Source: Salticus scenicus (lineage: Eukaryota > Arthropoda > Arachnida > Araneae > Salticidae). From it: a stretch of 64,000 nucleotides of DNA. Location of the stretch: contig OZ005659.1 in the NCBI GenBank assembly GCA_963930645.1, positions 157,232,034 through 157,296,033 on the forward strand, given 5' to 3'. This document shows positions 22,190 through 35,298 of this stretch, piece after piece. Every line of letters begins with the position of its first letter. Positions within the stretch are counted from its first letter, which is position 1. A program made the position numbers and the translations under genes. The notes under the pieces were generated by a model that saw only the letters and a list, made by a program, of their open reading frames with translations, was not told where the DNA came from and ran no database searches.

Positions 22190-22582
22190 TTGACTCTAAT
22201 GTTCGTCAGATATAGTATAAAAGAGACCTTTTGTTTCCGTATGAATTGTCATAAACTCTCAGTTGTGCGTTCGTCAATAAAACAATTATGTACTAAGCAA
22301 CTGATTATGGTTCTTCAACAAGCGATATTGACGTTCTGCGATATATGTAACTTTATTTTTGCCCCTTTTGTGGTACAGAAAATAGTTTTATTGGATATTA
22401 CTTGGGTATATTTGTTATATAAAATACAAATATTGGCTACAACTTGCCTGTTTATTTATGAACCTACCTCTACAGGAAAATATAATTGTTTTCGTAACAA
22501 AATGCATAATTCAATAGATATGGAAGAAAGCTATGTTCTGTCAAATTTAGATCCCCCCCCGGAAAAAAACCCCTGTAATTAA
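22190..22582 (+). CDS. Hypothetical 130-residue open frame
   Basis: This is the longest uninterrupted ATG-started frame in the window that does not overlap a recognisable transposon. It encodes a Cys- and Leu-rich product with a hydrophobic middle (about residues 45-85) that could form one or two membrane segments, ending in a run of prolines. It follows the decayed frame at 21789-22051, so it may be part of the same dead locus. No domain is recognised and no promoter is obvious. In AT-rich DNA a frame this long can still be chance. Confidence 0.25.
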   Translation: MTLMFVRYSIKETFCFRMNCHKLSVVRSSIKQLCTKQLIMVLQQAILTFCDICNFIFAPFVVQKIVLLDITWVYLLYKIQILATTCLFIYEPTSTGKYNCFRNKMHNSIDMEESYVLSNLDPPPEKNPCN

Positions 22583-22599
22583 GGGAAATTTGATGTCCG

Positions 22600-23650
22600 T
22601 AAAAATATTTATTTATTCATTTATTTATTTATTATTTATTATTTATTATTTATTTTATTTTTTATTTTTAATGTTTATACTCATTTTGGGATATGGGAAT
22701 CTGAAAATAAAAAAAATCAGTTTGATGTCCAAACCTTTGTTAGTCAGTTTGTTTATTAAGTAATTAACTAGTTTGTTAGTTTGTGAGAGTGTGCAGGCAT
22801 TACCTCTCGAATTAATGAATGTGAAGTAATCGACCATTTCTAAAATATCGGTTAGAATATTGGCCAGGGTCTTGTTGAATTTCAACATTCTTCTTGTATG
22901 AATTTCTTGTTGAATTTCAACATAATTTTGTATGTTATTCGATAGCTAAGATTTTACTTAACAATGCAAAAAGGATAAAATTTTGCGCAAAAGGGGATAG
23001 CCAGAGATGTTTTAAGATATTACTACTTAGAAAACACGCATAATCATTATTAAATATCAACATTCTGCTTTAAGAATGTAGTAAACGGTTCGAAATTTTA
23101 ATATCTGTATAAAATGATAGAATAGTGTAACATTTTTGCCTAAACTTGCATTATGGGAAAAAGTGTTGAAGTGCATGAAAACTAAAGCGCAATACTGACA
23201 TCAGTAAAATTACGTATTAATTAGCATAAAATAAATAAATCAATGCGAGGGAAGGCAGTCCAACCAAGTTTGGCCATCAGCTGAGTTCATTACTTTAAAA
23301 ATGACTAAAGAATATATAATAAATAAATAAAAAATAAGCAAATATATAAATAAATAAAAATAAAATAAGTATATAATAAAAAAGTAAGTAGTAACATCCT
23401 TTACCAAACACTTAAAAAAATTTTCCTGAAATATTTACAGGGACCTCGCAAATCTTACTATACATCTCGTAATTTTAGAAACGTGTTTAATAAACAATAC
23501 ATGATAAATGACTTTCCAATTTTTTTCTGTTACAGATTTCCTGAAAAAAAAAAAAAAAAAACACTATTCAGATCTACCAGTATTTAATGTTAATATGTTC
23601 CATTCTAAAGTCAATCCATTGCACTAAAATCCATTCTTCAGTTATTTTTA
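22600..23650. other. AT-rich stretch, no gene seen
   Basis: There is an (ATTT)n/(ATT)n tract at 22608-22668 and (AAATA)n-like words near 23310-23380. GAATTTCAACAT occurs twice, 34 bp apart, near 22877 and 22911. Nothing supports a gene. Confidence 0.55.
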
Positions 23651-23652
23651 AG

Positions 23653-24081
23653 GGTCCTCTTCACTCACCATCGCCGGAAGCCGAAGCTAATGTTATTCTT
23701 TGGTAAATTTTTCTTTAGAAATAACTTATTAACTAATACATATTTTTAAATTCTGTTTTCAAATTCTGAAAATTTCCAGCTGTTAAATGGACGGACCTTT
23801 TTTAAAAAAAATATTTTTATATTTTATGATATTTTATTTTGAAGCTGCAAAATACGAATTTTCAATATGTGAAATTTTTTCAATTTGCAATTTCAAAATA
23901 AAATATTAAAAATAAAAAAAATACACTTTTAAAAAAGGTCCATCAAAATAACAGTTGGGAATTTTCTGAATGTGAAAACAGAATTTAAAAATAAGTATTA
24001 ATTAATAAATTATTTTTAAAGAAAATTTTCGCATAGAATAACATTAGCTCGGGCTTCCGGCGACGGTAAGTAAAGAGGGAC
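23653..24081. mobile_element. Foldback MITE with CGCCGGAAGCC arms
   Basis: The left end GTCCTCTTCACTCACCATCG and right end CGACGGTAAGTAAAGAGGGAC are inverted copies. The arms continue inward through GAAGCTAATGTTATTCT against AGAATAACATTAGCT, TTAAATTCTGTTTTCA against TGAAAACAGAATTTAAA, and GGACCTTTTT against AAAAAGGTCC. The arms meet near 23865. Total length is about 430 bp with no coding capacity. Arm divergence is moderate, consistent with an old insertion. Confidence 0.8.
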
Positions 24082-24424
24082 GTGAAAGGTAATGTTATTT
24101 GTTCTTCTTTCTTTCTTTTGGATTGAAAGAAATTGCCATTCTGGGATACAAATGCAAAATTTTATGTTTAGAAAATTTATAATTGGAGTTTAGCATATTT
24201 AAAAGAAAAATTTTGAATAAAAAACTGAAATTCAGTTGCAGGTTTGTAAATTTATAGACCATTCTCTTATAATTTTTTATAATATTAAATGTAACAGAAA
24301 ATTTCATACGAAATATTAGTCGCCTTCCTTTCACTAAGTATGCCTGTATTTTGCAGCTTATTTTACAGGAATTTAAAATGGTTCTAATTAATTTTTAATA
24401 TATAAATAAATTGAAGATTTACAC

Positions 24425-24870
24425 GCCAATGTCCAGGTTTCTGAAGCATAAGTTAAGAAAGCGTAAAATGCACTGATCGAAAACGTTTCTTTTCAAACTT
24501 CTAACAACCCAGAGAAGCATAGAGAGATGCACGTTAGGATTCACCCGAAGTGATAGAAAGTGAAACACTTGGATTAGGGAGCAAACCAAAGTTACTGATG
24601 TTATTTCTAGCGTTAAGGATTTAAAATGGAACTGGGCGGGGCACCTTGCGAGAAGGAATGATGATAGATGTCCCACCAAAGTCCTATTTTGGTTACCGGG
24701 AAATAAGAAAAGACCGAGGAAGAGACCACTGTGTCCTTGGAGTGGTGAAATTGGGAAGTTTGAATGAGCAGAATAAAGAAGAATTGCGGAAAACAGGGCA
24801 GATTGGAATCACCTAGGAAAGCCCTTCATCATGCAGTGGTTTTCAAAAGGCTGAAATTCATGATGATGAT
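24425..24870 (+). pseudogene. LINE reverse transcriptase, 3'-terminal fragment
   Basis: The frame reads through residues resembling the C-terminal end of non-LTR retrotransposon polyproteins: a QRSIERCTLG phrase, then a TWIREQTKVTDVI phrase, then LKWNWAGHLARRNDD, then KKRPRKRPL. This order (IRE-T-V-D, KW-WAGH-AR, R-GRP) is a hallmark of many arthropod LINEs. In-frame stops and damage are present. The 3' end is an (ATG)n-like repeat (GATGATGATGAT, 24863-24875), the kind of short tail seen on such elements. Everything upstream of the last 140 or so codons is missing, as expected of a 5'-truncated LINE insertion. The minus-strand frame at 24419-24679 is a shadow. Confidence 0.82.
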
Positions 24871-25334
24871 GATATAAATAAATAAAATAAAATAAAATAA
24901 AATATTCAATTTTGTGTATTGTTAAAAAAAAAAAAAAATCTAAATGGGAATTAATTGTACTCTATATATGTTTTCTGCTAGTTGTTCCTCGATTTTTGCC
25001 AGGGCCAATCATAATTAGATTAAAAACCGTTTAAAAATTCGGTTTAAAAATATTTGCCGAATATGTCAATAGATGGAATTCCAGTTGAATTGTATCATGC
25101 CCATTTTAAATGTATGAAGTATTTAATTTTAAATTTTACGTCACACTAGTACATACTTGCCAACCAAACCCAGAAGATCGTTAGGTCCTGCCTCTTTTTG
25201 TACACCACTTAATTTTTAGAGCAATTTTCTTCAGATATATTTGTGATTAAATGAGAAGAAAAGTACTCTGAAAAGAGATTGGTGTGAAAAGACAGGTGGA
25301 AAGGGGCGTGACTAACAATCTCCTGGTTAGACTG

Positions 25335-25450
25335 GCAAGTATACTAGTACTACTCTATGGGCAATTAGCGACGGTCTGGGACTCACATCTGAGGCCGGTG
25401 TTGCGATATGTGTCATTACAATATTGATCCTCCACGGAATGGATCCCCCT
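25335..25450 (+). repeat. SINE-like repeat E, copy 3
   Basis: It contains TCTATGGGCAATTAGCGACG, GTCTGGGACTCACATCTGAG, then TGTGTCATTACAATATTGAT and CCTCCACGGAA, in the same order as the copies near 11455 and 19735 but on the opposite strand. The minus-strand frame at 25327-25587 is a translation of this repeat and flanking DNA. Confidence 0.75.
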
Positions 25451-25459
25451 CCCCCACGT

Positions 25460-27600
25460 CGGTGACTTTCAAAGGCATAATTTGGCATAGGAACATGGAG
25501 GACACTGCGCACATACGCTGAATATGAGGTACACAAGCAGCTGATACAGCAGTCTGAACACAGCGGTATTTGAAAACTTATAAACAAATCTGATAAATAA
25601 ATTTATGAACGTAGATATTTTTGTATAAAGAAATAAACATGCTGCACAAATAAATAACTTAACTCTATTTTTTATTGACTTTTGTAATTACTTACTGATT
25701 TATTCACAGATTTAGGCAAGGAGAGATTATTATTGCGTTCTGCTAGATTTTGTGTTAAGATAAAATATTTAACACGTGTAAAAAACAGATAAGTTCGAAT
25801 ATTTAAAAAACAAAAAATCAACAAAATTATTTATTTATTAAATTAAAAACCTATATAGATAGAACCCATAGCAAAAAAGAAAAAAAAAAAAAAACCCTGC
25901 TGAAAGATATTTCTGTTATATAGAGTGAAATTTTACGTATAGTGACCATATTAGAGTACCTTCATGATATATTAACATTAATAACTGTTACAATTATCTA
26001 ATTACTGATGTATAGTTTATGCTAAATAAATGAGGACGCAAATTGTAATAATTCTGATAAAAAATTTCCATCCTACAATTTTTCGAAATTTAGAAAAACG
26101 ATTTCAAAATATTGAGTGTCCTCGAAATTAGAGGACATATGGTCACTATAAAGGCAAATGTGAAATTTTTGTTTCATTTAATATTACATTTTTTTTTTTT
26201 AAGTTTATATGTTTTTTAATATTAAAATTTTTGACACATGCGTAGTTACTTAAATTAATATATAGCAAATATTATCAGGCGATCATTTTTAAGAACTATA
26301 AGATTAAAAAATATTTATGTATTTAAATAGAAAAAAAAAAAAACTTTAAGAATTATTCAAAAGTTTTGTTTTGTTGTATGTTTGATACATGTCACATTGC
26401 TGCATTTTGTTTAAAAAAAAAATTATATATCTTTTGTAATTTAGAACATACACTTCTGTCAATCATGGATATTTCAAAACTTTTTTGAAAACAGAATTTC
26501 ACATTTATTTTTAGGAAAAAGATAGACTTTAAACTAGAATAAAGAATAAAAAAATATATATTTTTGAGAAGTACAAATTTCTTCACAATCTGTTTTCAGC
26601 CTTTTTTAAAGATGACATCTGCCACTCAAATGTTTTTCTTCAAATAACAGTATAAATTTGTTTTAAAAAAAAAAAAAAAAAAAAAAAAGAAAGAAAGAAA
26701 GAAAGAAAGAAAATATTTTCATGCTTGTATTTTCTCTGATAGCAAAAATGTAAAATTTCCTTTCTGTTCGTACTATTCTGTTTACAATTATATGATCTCT
26801 TAACGAATACCAGTTCAAGATAGAGATAATAATAACAATTATCGTAATAAAACATTTACAAAATTCTAAAAAATCTATATTAAATTAAATATTTTATCAA
26901 ATTATTTTAATTTTTAGTAAACAAAAGTCATATTTGATATGTTTTTAAAAGAAATTTTAGCCCCTATAGCCTTGTGAAATAACGAAACCAAATTTATAGC
27001 TAAACATCTGACTCGTTAAAAATTTATAGGTCGATCAATTCTAAATTAATTTTATTTAAATGCCACTCAACCAATAACATTTCATTGCCCTATATTTTTA
27101 TATAAATATAACTAACTAATGTAACTTTTTTGGTTTAATTACGTCAATCCTCAGTTATGTCGCTAATATTCTGTTAAAAACATACCTATATGAACTGTAC
27201 AATTTTAAAATTGTAAATGATTTAAAAATATATAAAGAATAATTGTTCCTTTAAATTCAACAAAGGAAAAATCAAAAACACTATAAGATATTCGGTATTT
27301 GTCCCAAAGTTTTCTTAACGGAAGGACAAAAGATCAAGAAAATAAATATATATTTACTTCATGGACACACATTCATTAATTTTTGTGTTTATTTATTTAT
27401 TTAACGTTGCACATTAAATTTGGTATCAAATTGCTTTTGGAAAAGAAAAATATCATTCTTTCTAACATATCTAAAAATAAACCTAATAGCTAAAAATTTT
27501 TTTCAAATTATTAAAAAAAAAAAAAAAAAAAAATTACTTGGTTGTATTTCTTTTAGGTTTAATTAATTTATAACTTTCTATAATAAAAAGAAAGTAAAAA
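25460..27600. other. AT-rich stretch, no gene seen
   Basis: Features are limited to A runs (25878-25893, 26331-26342, 26666-26688), a (GAAA)n tract at 26688-26711 and an A run at 27512-27532. A short inverted pair, TAGTGACCATATTAGAG near 25941 against CATATGGTCACTATA near 26137, brackets about 200 bp and may be a decayed MITE. No coding gene is visible. Confidence 0.5.
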
Positions 27601-27830
27601 ATGTTTAATATATCAGTCAGAAATGGAATTCTATTCCTATGATAAACTTATTATTTTAATGCAGATAAAACAGCCCTTGTCAATAAAAAAAAATTCTCTT
27701 TTTTATCACCAAACTATTTTCCATCATATTAAAAAGTGCTATTCATCAACTGCTACTCATTTTTTTTTCCTTTTCTGTTTTTTAAATTTTTGTAATGTAC
27801 ATTTTTCTTGTAAGTAATTCTAGCTAAGTA
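27600..27830 (+). repeat. Dispersed repeat family C, copy 1
   Basis: It shares GAAATGGAATTCTATTCCTATG, the CTTGTCAATAAA word, ATTAAAAAGTGC and the C-T-rich end with copies at about 29030 and 30410. It is diverged, non-coding and AT-rich. The 64-codon frame over it is not conserved in the other copies. Confidence 0.55.
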
Positions 27831-28199
27831 ATTTCAATAAAATTCGGAAAATTGACCCTCAAATTATTCAGCTAGCTCCCTTCTTCGGGGAAAAAGAAAA
27901 AGAAAAAAAAAAAAAAAAAAAAAAAAAAAAACAGTGCCCGTATCTGTAACAAATTTCTGTAAAATTTAGAGTGTTGATCGTTTGTTAAAAGTTCACTTCC
28001 TTTCTTCCACAAGAAAAGTCATTACAGGTATAACTTTATTTTTACGGTCAGTGACTGTAACAATACTTGCTTGAAATTTTTCCCAGCGTAAAGATAAACT
28101 AATTTAAATGTGTAATAAAAAATAAACTTACATATGTATTATGATTATATGATTTTTTCAAACGCAGATTTGCCAACTTTAATAATTTGTTTCATAGCA

Positions 28200-28350
28200 T
28201 TGCTAGCCCCGCCTTTATTTCATACCATTTATATTTTAAGAATTTCTTTTTTTTTTTTTTTAATTGCATCTTAGTTATAAATTTGGAAAAATTATTCTAT
28301 AAATAAAATGGTGTAAAATAAGGGCAGAGCTAAAAACGTTCAGAAAAAAA
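28200..28350. repeat. Imperfect inverted repeat around a T run
   Basis: GCTAGCCCCGCCTTTATTTCATACCATTT (28201) is roughly the reverse complement of AAATGGTGTAAAATAAGGGCAGAGCTA (28306), with about 75 bp between the two. This looks like a small, decayed foldback MITE. GTTTGCCAACTTTAAT-type sequence outside the left arm is echoed by GTACCTCTGCAAACGA outside the right, which may extend the arms. Confidence 0.55.
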
Positions 28351-29029
28351 TTAAGAAAACTGGTACCTCTGCAAACGACCAATCTTACAATATGAAAGAA
28401 CAGCGCAGAGTTTTAATTATTTCTAAAAATTAATTGAGATTCTGGATAAAAATTATTCTGCTTATTAATTGATCCTTATGTACACAGTGTTGTAAATTTC
28501 TGATATTAATGTGAATTTTTTGGTTTTTAGGATGTTGTAGATTGAACTCAATTCTATCCTGATATGCAATGATGGCATTCAAATGGTCAAGAAATACTGG
28601 GAGAAATTTATAACTCTGATAGCTGACTACGCAGAGAATCTTAAGAATAAGAAATAAAAATTAAACATCTGGATTATTCTTCTCAATTATGTTTAAAATT
28701 TTACTGTATTTCTGCATATTTTTTGCATTCAATTTCAATTTGTATTATTCGTATATTACAGAAATAAATAAATGTATAACTCTCCTCCATTGAAGCGTAT
28801 TCATTTACTTTTGAGAATGTGTTTGTCTCTTATCTGCATGGCATTTATATTTAATCTCCCCATCCCTTAAAAAAAAAAAAAAAAACCTTTAATATAATAG
28901 TCTCTAATGAAAAATAAATTTATTAGATAAATTCAATTAAAAGTATTTAAAAATAAAATTCTACAGAATTTCTTTTTCGGTTCAGATAAATGATAACTTT
29001 AAGTAAAGAAAAAAAAAGTTTGTTGTATC

Positions 29030-29360
29030 ATAACGAAAGGAATATCTATTTGTATAGCGTGCTTTTTCATTTTCTATAGAACAAAATGACACTTGTCAAT
29101 GAAGAAAATATTTTAATATTATTATTATTATTATTATTATTATCATTATTATTATCATTATTATTATTACCAATATAGTTTTCTGCAGCATAAAAAAAGT
29201 ACATTCAAAAATTTATTATTTCTCTATTTTTTAATTTTTTTAGATGTTCTTTCTAAGAGCTAATGAGGAGTTTGTTTAATAACATAAAAAAAAGGGTAAA
29301 GTTTTCTAAAGTTTTCTTATTTTTATGTTCAACATCTTATATTTACTTCTTAGAATCTGA
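29030..29360 (+). repeat. Dispersed repeat family C, copy 2
   Basis: The landmarks are AAAGGAATATCTATT, TTTCTATAGAACAAAATGAC, ACTTGTCAATGAAGAA, GCATAAAAAAAGTACA, TTTAGATGTTCTTTCTAAG and CAACATCTTATATTTACTT. The middle is interrupted by a (TTA)n microsatellite at 29119-29170. It is in the same orientation as the copies near 27600 and 30410, about 1.4 kb apart, which suggests a local tandem duplication later overrun by other sequence. Confidence 0.7.
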
Positions 29361-29539
29361 ATTCAGTATTTAAATTGACTTCTTTCATTTCAATAAAATA
29401 TTTTACTAATAAATATTTTATAATAAAATAATAAAATAATAAAAAGTAAAACAGATAAAAGTAAAACTACAAAATCAAAATAGAACAATCATTTTACTTT
29501 AATTGTTTTATTCAGTCGAAGAATCTTAAGAAATAAAGC

Positions 29540-29625
29540 AAAATAAATAAATAAATAAATAAATAAATATAAAATAAAATAAAAAATAAATAAAATAGAT
29601 AAGTAAGTACATAAATAAATAAAAT
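29540..29625. repeat. (AAAT)n microsatellite
   Basis: AAAT/AATA words repeat almost without interruption across this stretch. It has no further structure. Confidence 0.85.
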
Positions 29626-30409
29626 ATAATAATTAAAGAAACAAAACAGATGTAACTATGGTCATTAATTAAAATTTTTATAAAATAAATTTAAGAAATT
29701 TTTTTCAGAGGGCAAACAAAGATATTATTTTACTACCATTATAATAAAATGAAACTATTTCAAAATATTATAATTTTAAAAAAGAAAAACAAATGGACAG
29801 GGTGTTTATAATTAAGTTTACGCTTCAAACGAATATACTGCAGATTAAAAAAAGCAAACGGATTATCTCCAAGTACGGTATGTAGACGATTTCTTAGATT
29901 CTGTTAAGGAGTTTTATTTATATTTTTGTTTTATCTATATTTTTTGGTGAGGTGTTCTTATAAAAGGTAATGATAGATTACATAAGTGCATAAAAACATA
30001 TATTTACATGCATAGTGCAATTCTAAAATTCTATCGTTCTATAATTCTAAAATTCTATAAATAATGGTCTATGTTTATCTCACACACACAGTCTTATCCT
30101 GATTTTAATACAAACGAACAACACATAGTTTGAATCGATTTAAAATTCAGAAATAAAAGATTTTCTTAAAAAAAAAAAAAAAAAAAAAAAAAAGAAAGAA
30201 AGAAATCGAATAGAACATTATTCATTATTACCATTTAGTCATTTATTTATTTTATCTACTTATTGATTTACATTAAAATACAGTTCCATTTATTATTCTT
30301 TACATATTTTTAATATAATAAAACTCAATATTCATTTCATATTTTTTAAAATGAAAACACTCTGAAATTTCTTTCCGCTCCGTCATTTGATAATTTTCTG
30401 TAAGAAGAA

Positions 30410-30720
30410 TAAAAATAGAGACTCATACATCAAAGAAATTCCTATTCGTATTATGAATTTTTTTTTTCTTTTCTGTAGAACAAAATGACACTTGTCAATA
30501 AAGAATATGTTCTTTTTTTTAGCACCAAGACAATTTTTTACCGCATGAAAAAGTACAATCAAAAATTATTCTTATCCCATTTTTTTTTCTTTGTGAGATG
30601 TTCTTTTAAGTGGCAAGGACGATCTTATTTAAGTGTATAAAAAATAAGGCAGAGTTTGCTGGAGTTCTTTTCTTTCACATCTTATGTCCGTTTACTTAGT
30701 ATTTGAATTGGATTAATTCA
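30410..30720 (+). repeat. Dispersed repeat family C, copy 3
   Basis: It shares AAAGAAATTCCTATTCGTA, TTCTGTAGAACAAAATGACAC, TTGTCAATAAAGAATA, GCATGAAAAAGTACAATC, GAGATGTTCTTTTAAG and CATCTTATGTCCGTTTACTT with the copy at 29030. It is non-coding. Confidence 0.7.
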
Positions 30721-31039
30721 ATATTTGAATTAACTTCTTTTATTTAAATATTTTACTTTTATTTTGTGTTATTGATATTAAATAATGAAACTTTCAACTT
30801 TTCAACGAAAATTTTATTCTGTTGAATTATAGACTAAATTTTTTCAAATGAAAAGAAAAAGTATGAAACAGAAGTAACGATGTTCATTTAGTTTCAATTT
30901 CCATGAATTGATTTTGAAGACATTTTGTTTACTGGATTAATTAAAAATATTATTTTTTAATGCTTGTGATGAAAGGAAGTAATGTCTTTTAATTTCTTTC
31001 CTTATTTTTAAAATTTGAACTAACTAATATTATATTACA

Positions 31040-31300
31040 TTTTTAAGTACACATGGTGTTTCAAAACTCTTGGTAAAAAATTTAAGATTAACAGAACACA
31101 TCTAATCGAACAATGTCTGTCGTATAAAACATGATCGCAACGCAATTAGTGAACCGCTAGATGGCATTTCAAATTGAATGAAATAATGACATATTTGGGT
31201 ACATATAAGCAGACAGGTGGCGTTGCTCAGCGTTTCTTTTCATAATAAGCTTTACTATATCTCGTCTTCTATAGTAAGGAAACTAAACTTCAGAGTGGTA
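31040..31300 (+). repeat. Unclassified fragment with ATGGTGTTTCAAAACTCTTG start
   Basis: A phrase resembling a transposon end (ACATGGTGTTTCAAAAC) begins a patch with more C/G than its surroundings, including GAACCGCTAGATGGCAT and AGACAGGTGGCGTTGCTCAG. A similar CAGGGTGTTTATAATTAAG phrase opens at 29810. No inverted partner was found for either. It is a possible MITE or non-LTR fragment. Confidence 0.3.
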
Positions 31301-34300
31301 TGCGTATTCTGAAAAGAAAAACACGTTGGATAACTAAAGGTGCACCCAACAAACTGCTTTGAGGCCTTTTTCGGGATTTTTCAACTATCAAGTCAACACT
31401 TAGTAATTATAATTATTGTATAATTGAATATTAAGATGCGTATTACGTAAAACTTTGTTGTTTTAATTTTCGTCAATATCAACCGAAAGGCGGCGCTATT
31501 GTTACTCAATTTTGACTACTTCCCATATCGCCATATATCAGCATTTATCGCCTAAAATTGCAAACAGCATTTGCAAAAAATTCGTTGAAAGAAGTTATTG
31601 TGATTAAATTTTTGCGCATTTTAACAGATAAGTGGTGCTATTATTAAAGATATTTAGGTTTTGTTTAAGATATTTAGGTTTTGTTATGTTTATATCTCAT
31701 ATCTGAGACACAGAATTTCCTTAAGCTTTATGTGTAAGATATTTGTTGTGAGAAATTTTACCGATTAAATTATGGTGCAATATATAGTGAAATATTAAGT
31801 ACATACGTTAGTTTTAGCATATGGCACCAATTAATATATTAGAATAAGATAAAAGAAAAATTTGTGATGGCCTCAGTATATTTCTAGTAATTTTTAGCAT
31901 GCAGTTTTTAGTTATTAAAAAATTTCTTTACATAATTTTACACTACATTTTGTTACTTATTACACTATATAATTTTATTTCACATGTATATTGCATTAAC
32001 ATACCGTAGTAAAGTCACTGCGGTAACACATTTTTAAATATGATAACAAGTCAATCAAGAATTTAAGAATCAAAATTACTACTTTTCGGAATGGCAATAC
32101 TTTTACTTAAAAATATTTTTTTCCATTTATAAAGACAGTTTTAAAATAATACAATGAAAGTAAGCATAGTACAAAAACAATACAGAATTGTGTTAAACTG
32201 GCAATTTTTTCTGATACGCTTATTGCAAAGCATCATTTTATCGAACAAAGAAACATAAAATAGTTTTTTAATCAAACATAGTAAAATATAACAAGCTTCT
32301 TTTTAATTTAATTTATATTTTTATTACTGTTTAAGTATTCCATTATAGTTCTTTCTCAAGTTTAATTCTTTTTATCTATTAATAAACTGATGTTAGAAAA
32401 AGGCATTTGGTCTGTTTTAAACACTATTTTAAGAAATATATCCAAATATCTAAGAATTCTTTGCAGTTAACAATTCCGATAATAATCGTTTTTCAAATTT
32501 TAATGATAATATATATAACATAAAGAAAAAAAAAACTATGCTGTTTTAAGTGTTGTCAATAAATGGAATAAAACATGAATAAGTATAACGTTATATCAAA
32601 CTACATCAAATGTCTTTGGCATTTTGACACGTACAGGATTTCTTTGACAAAAAGACGCGAAATTTTAAATTTATATCATCGGATATAATAAATATTCATT
32701 TTTTGAAATATGTCTTCTTATTTGATATTTTTGTCACTATTTGTGATGAGAATTCGGTTAAGTTGTTGTATCGTTAAATGAATTGCTTCCGACGAAACAG
32801 ATAAAACAGGTAAGATAAAACAAAATGTGTTTTGTTTTTTTCTCTAAAATGTTTATAACCCGATACTGAAAATTTCTTTTTATGAAAGATACGTTTTGAG
32901 AAACAATTACGCATGTTAAATAAAGTTTAAAAAAAAAAAAAAAAAAAAAAAAATGGATATTTTGTTGTAGAATTTGAAAATGGTAATATTTGTGATTAAA
33001 ATAACATTTACCTAAAAATATTAATATTAAAAAATCAAACGTGCAAGCAGAAAATTCGATTAAATAATTATTAAAATTGGATAAATACATACAACTTTAG
33101 AAAACTAGTATAAGATTTACAAATGTAAGGAGATCAATATACATCCCATCAATACAGAAATTTATATATACGTCGAATATAACATGACCACAAAGCTCGC
33201 TATTTAAAAGGTTTGAATATAATAAAATTAACTCTTATATTTATTTTTCAGGAGAAAAAGTGTAATGGAAAAATGTTGTATGAGGTAAAATTCAAGATAA
33301 TTTTAAACTTCAAACTTGTTGAATGTAATGTGCGATAATTAGACACAATACATAATTGTTTGCTGTTGAAAGTGTACACGTGACAGTTATTGTTCACTTA
33401 AAAATGGCATGCAAAAGTTTTCGTATACATTATCGTCTAGTGAAACAAAAGTGTGACGCGATCTTTTAAAAAATCATAGATAAAAATATCGCACTGCAAT
33501 ATAGTTTCTCCTAAAACATAATAAAATATTAGTATGCCTATAGAATGATATAGTTTTATTACATTTTAAAGACATTAACTTTCCCTATATAATATTTAAA
33601 TGTTTGTTTTACAATCCATATAAAAGTGATTTTTTTTTTTTTTTTTTTTTTTTTTGGTAACCAAAGGAATCATTCTCAATTCACCTATTATTTATATTAT
33701 TTATAAAGTTCATATTTACCTGAATTATTTGCATAAATTTCAAGGTATTCGTTGAAGAATTTACTTACCTGAAATAAAATGAAATGATTCATTAGAAACT
33801 ATTTATATTAATATGTTATATATAAAAATATTTAAAATTTATTAAATTAAATGATTTTTAATACGTAATATATTTTCAAACTATGCATTTTAAAATGCAA
33901 AGCATTAAAATAAAGCATTGAATAATAAGAATGCAAATAAAGACAAACAATTTTTAAAATAATTTATTTATAATTTGACGCGACTAAATCAGAACAAATA
34001 TTAAAATGCAAATAAAACTTGTGTAACATTACGATATACAATTTGCAATTTTCCGGAAACATCTAAATTATGGAAAGTTATTTAATAATTTTAATATAAT
34101 TCTAAATTCAACATAAAATAAAATTTACTCACCACTAGTGTTATAAAGACAACATTTTAAATTAGTTTACGAAATATCAACAATGAAATGCAAAGTTTAA
34201 AAATCTTTTCTTTGGGAAAAAAAAAAAAAAAAGACAGCCACAGAAAAATGTTGTTGAAAAATTTATTGGATTTAATTAAATTTTGTATTCTTATAAAATA

Positions 34301-35259
34301 TTTGAGGACAATAAATCAGAAATTTTCATTTTCTTTATGCATACAATTTACATTTAAAGTAACTTTAAATATAAATAAATGATTTAAATTTGAATTAAAA
34401 TATAAGATTTGGGTTAACATACGTTTATATTTTTCGTGACAATATTTTTGTAAACTTAATTGAAGAGATTTGAAATAGTTTTAAAATGTCACAACAGTTT
34501 TAATAATCTTCAGAAATTTTTATTATGATTATAAATTTTCAAAAATATTTTACTGTAGAAAGACATTTTGTTCTTGTAAAATAGATTTGAAATGTTTATT
34601 TTTCATATTGTATTTTTATTTTAAATAAGAATGTTGGCAGTGTCTTTTCTAATTTTAAGGCAATATAATGTATCATAATATCCTTTAGTAAATGTATATT
34701 GCAAGTTAGAATATAATATCAAGCAGTTTTTCGATTTAAAACTGTAAAATTAATGCAAAGAAACTATTAAAATTGCATTTAAACTTGAAAATTATTTCTT
34801 TTAAATTTCGATATTGAAAGAAATGTATCTACAATTTATTATATGTTTCATCAAACCGTTTTTTCCTTTAAAAAATTAAATAAAAATTAAGAAAGTATCA
34901 TTCAAATAGTACAGGATGCTTCAAAATTAGAATACACACACATAATATATATATTTAAAGGGTAAGGACTTTCAGAAGATAAAATATGGGGGCAGAGTTA
35001 AAGGGAAAATATTATATTAGAGGATTTTGTAATAATAAATATAATAGCATGAGAATTATATTCGGTAGTTTTAATAAGTTGTGTAATAATAATAAAATAA
35101 TATAAACGGATTTGCAAAACAGGATGAGAAAAATCTCATTTTCTTAAAAAAAAAAAAAAAAAGTTAAAAATTTATTAATTTAGAGCAGTTTATTTCGTAA
35201 AGAAAAAAGGCTTTCTTTATTAAGAAGATGAAATAAAAGAATTTAAAGCTAATTGATAG

Positions 35260-35298
<39 letters not shown>

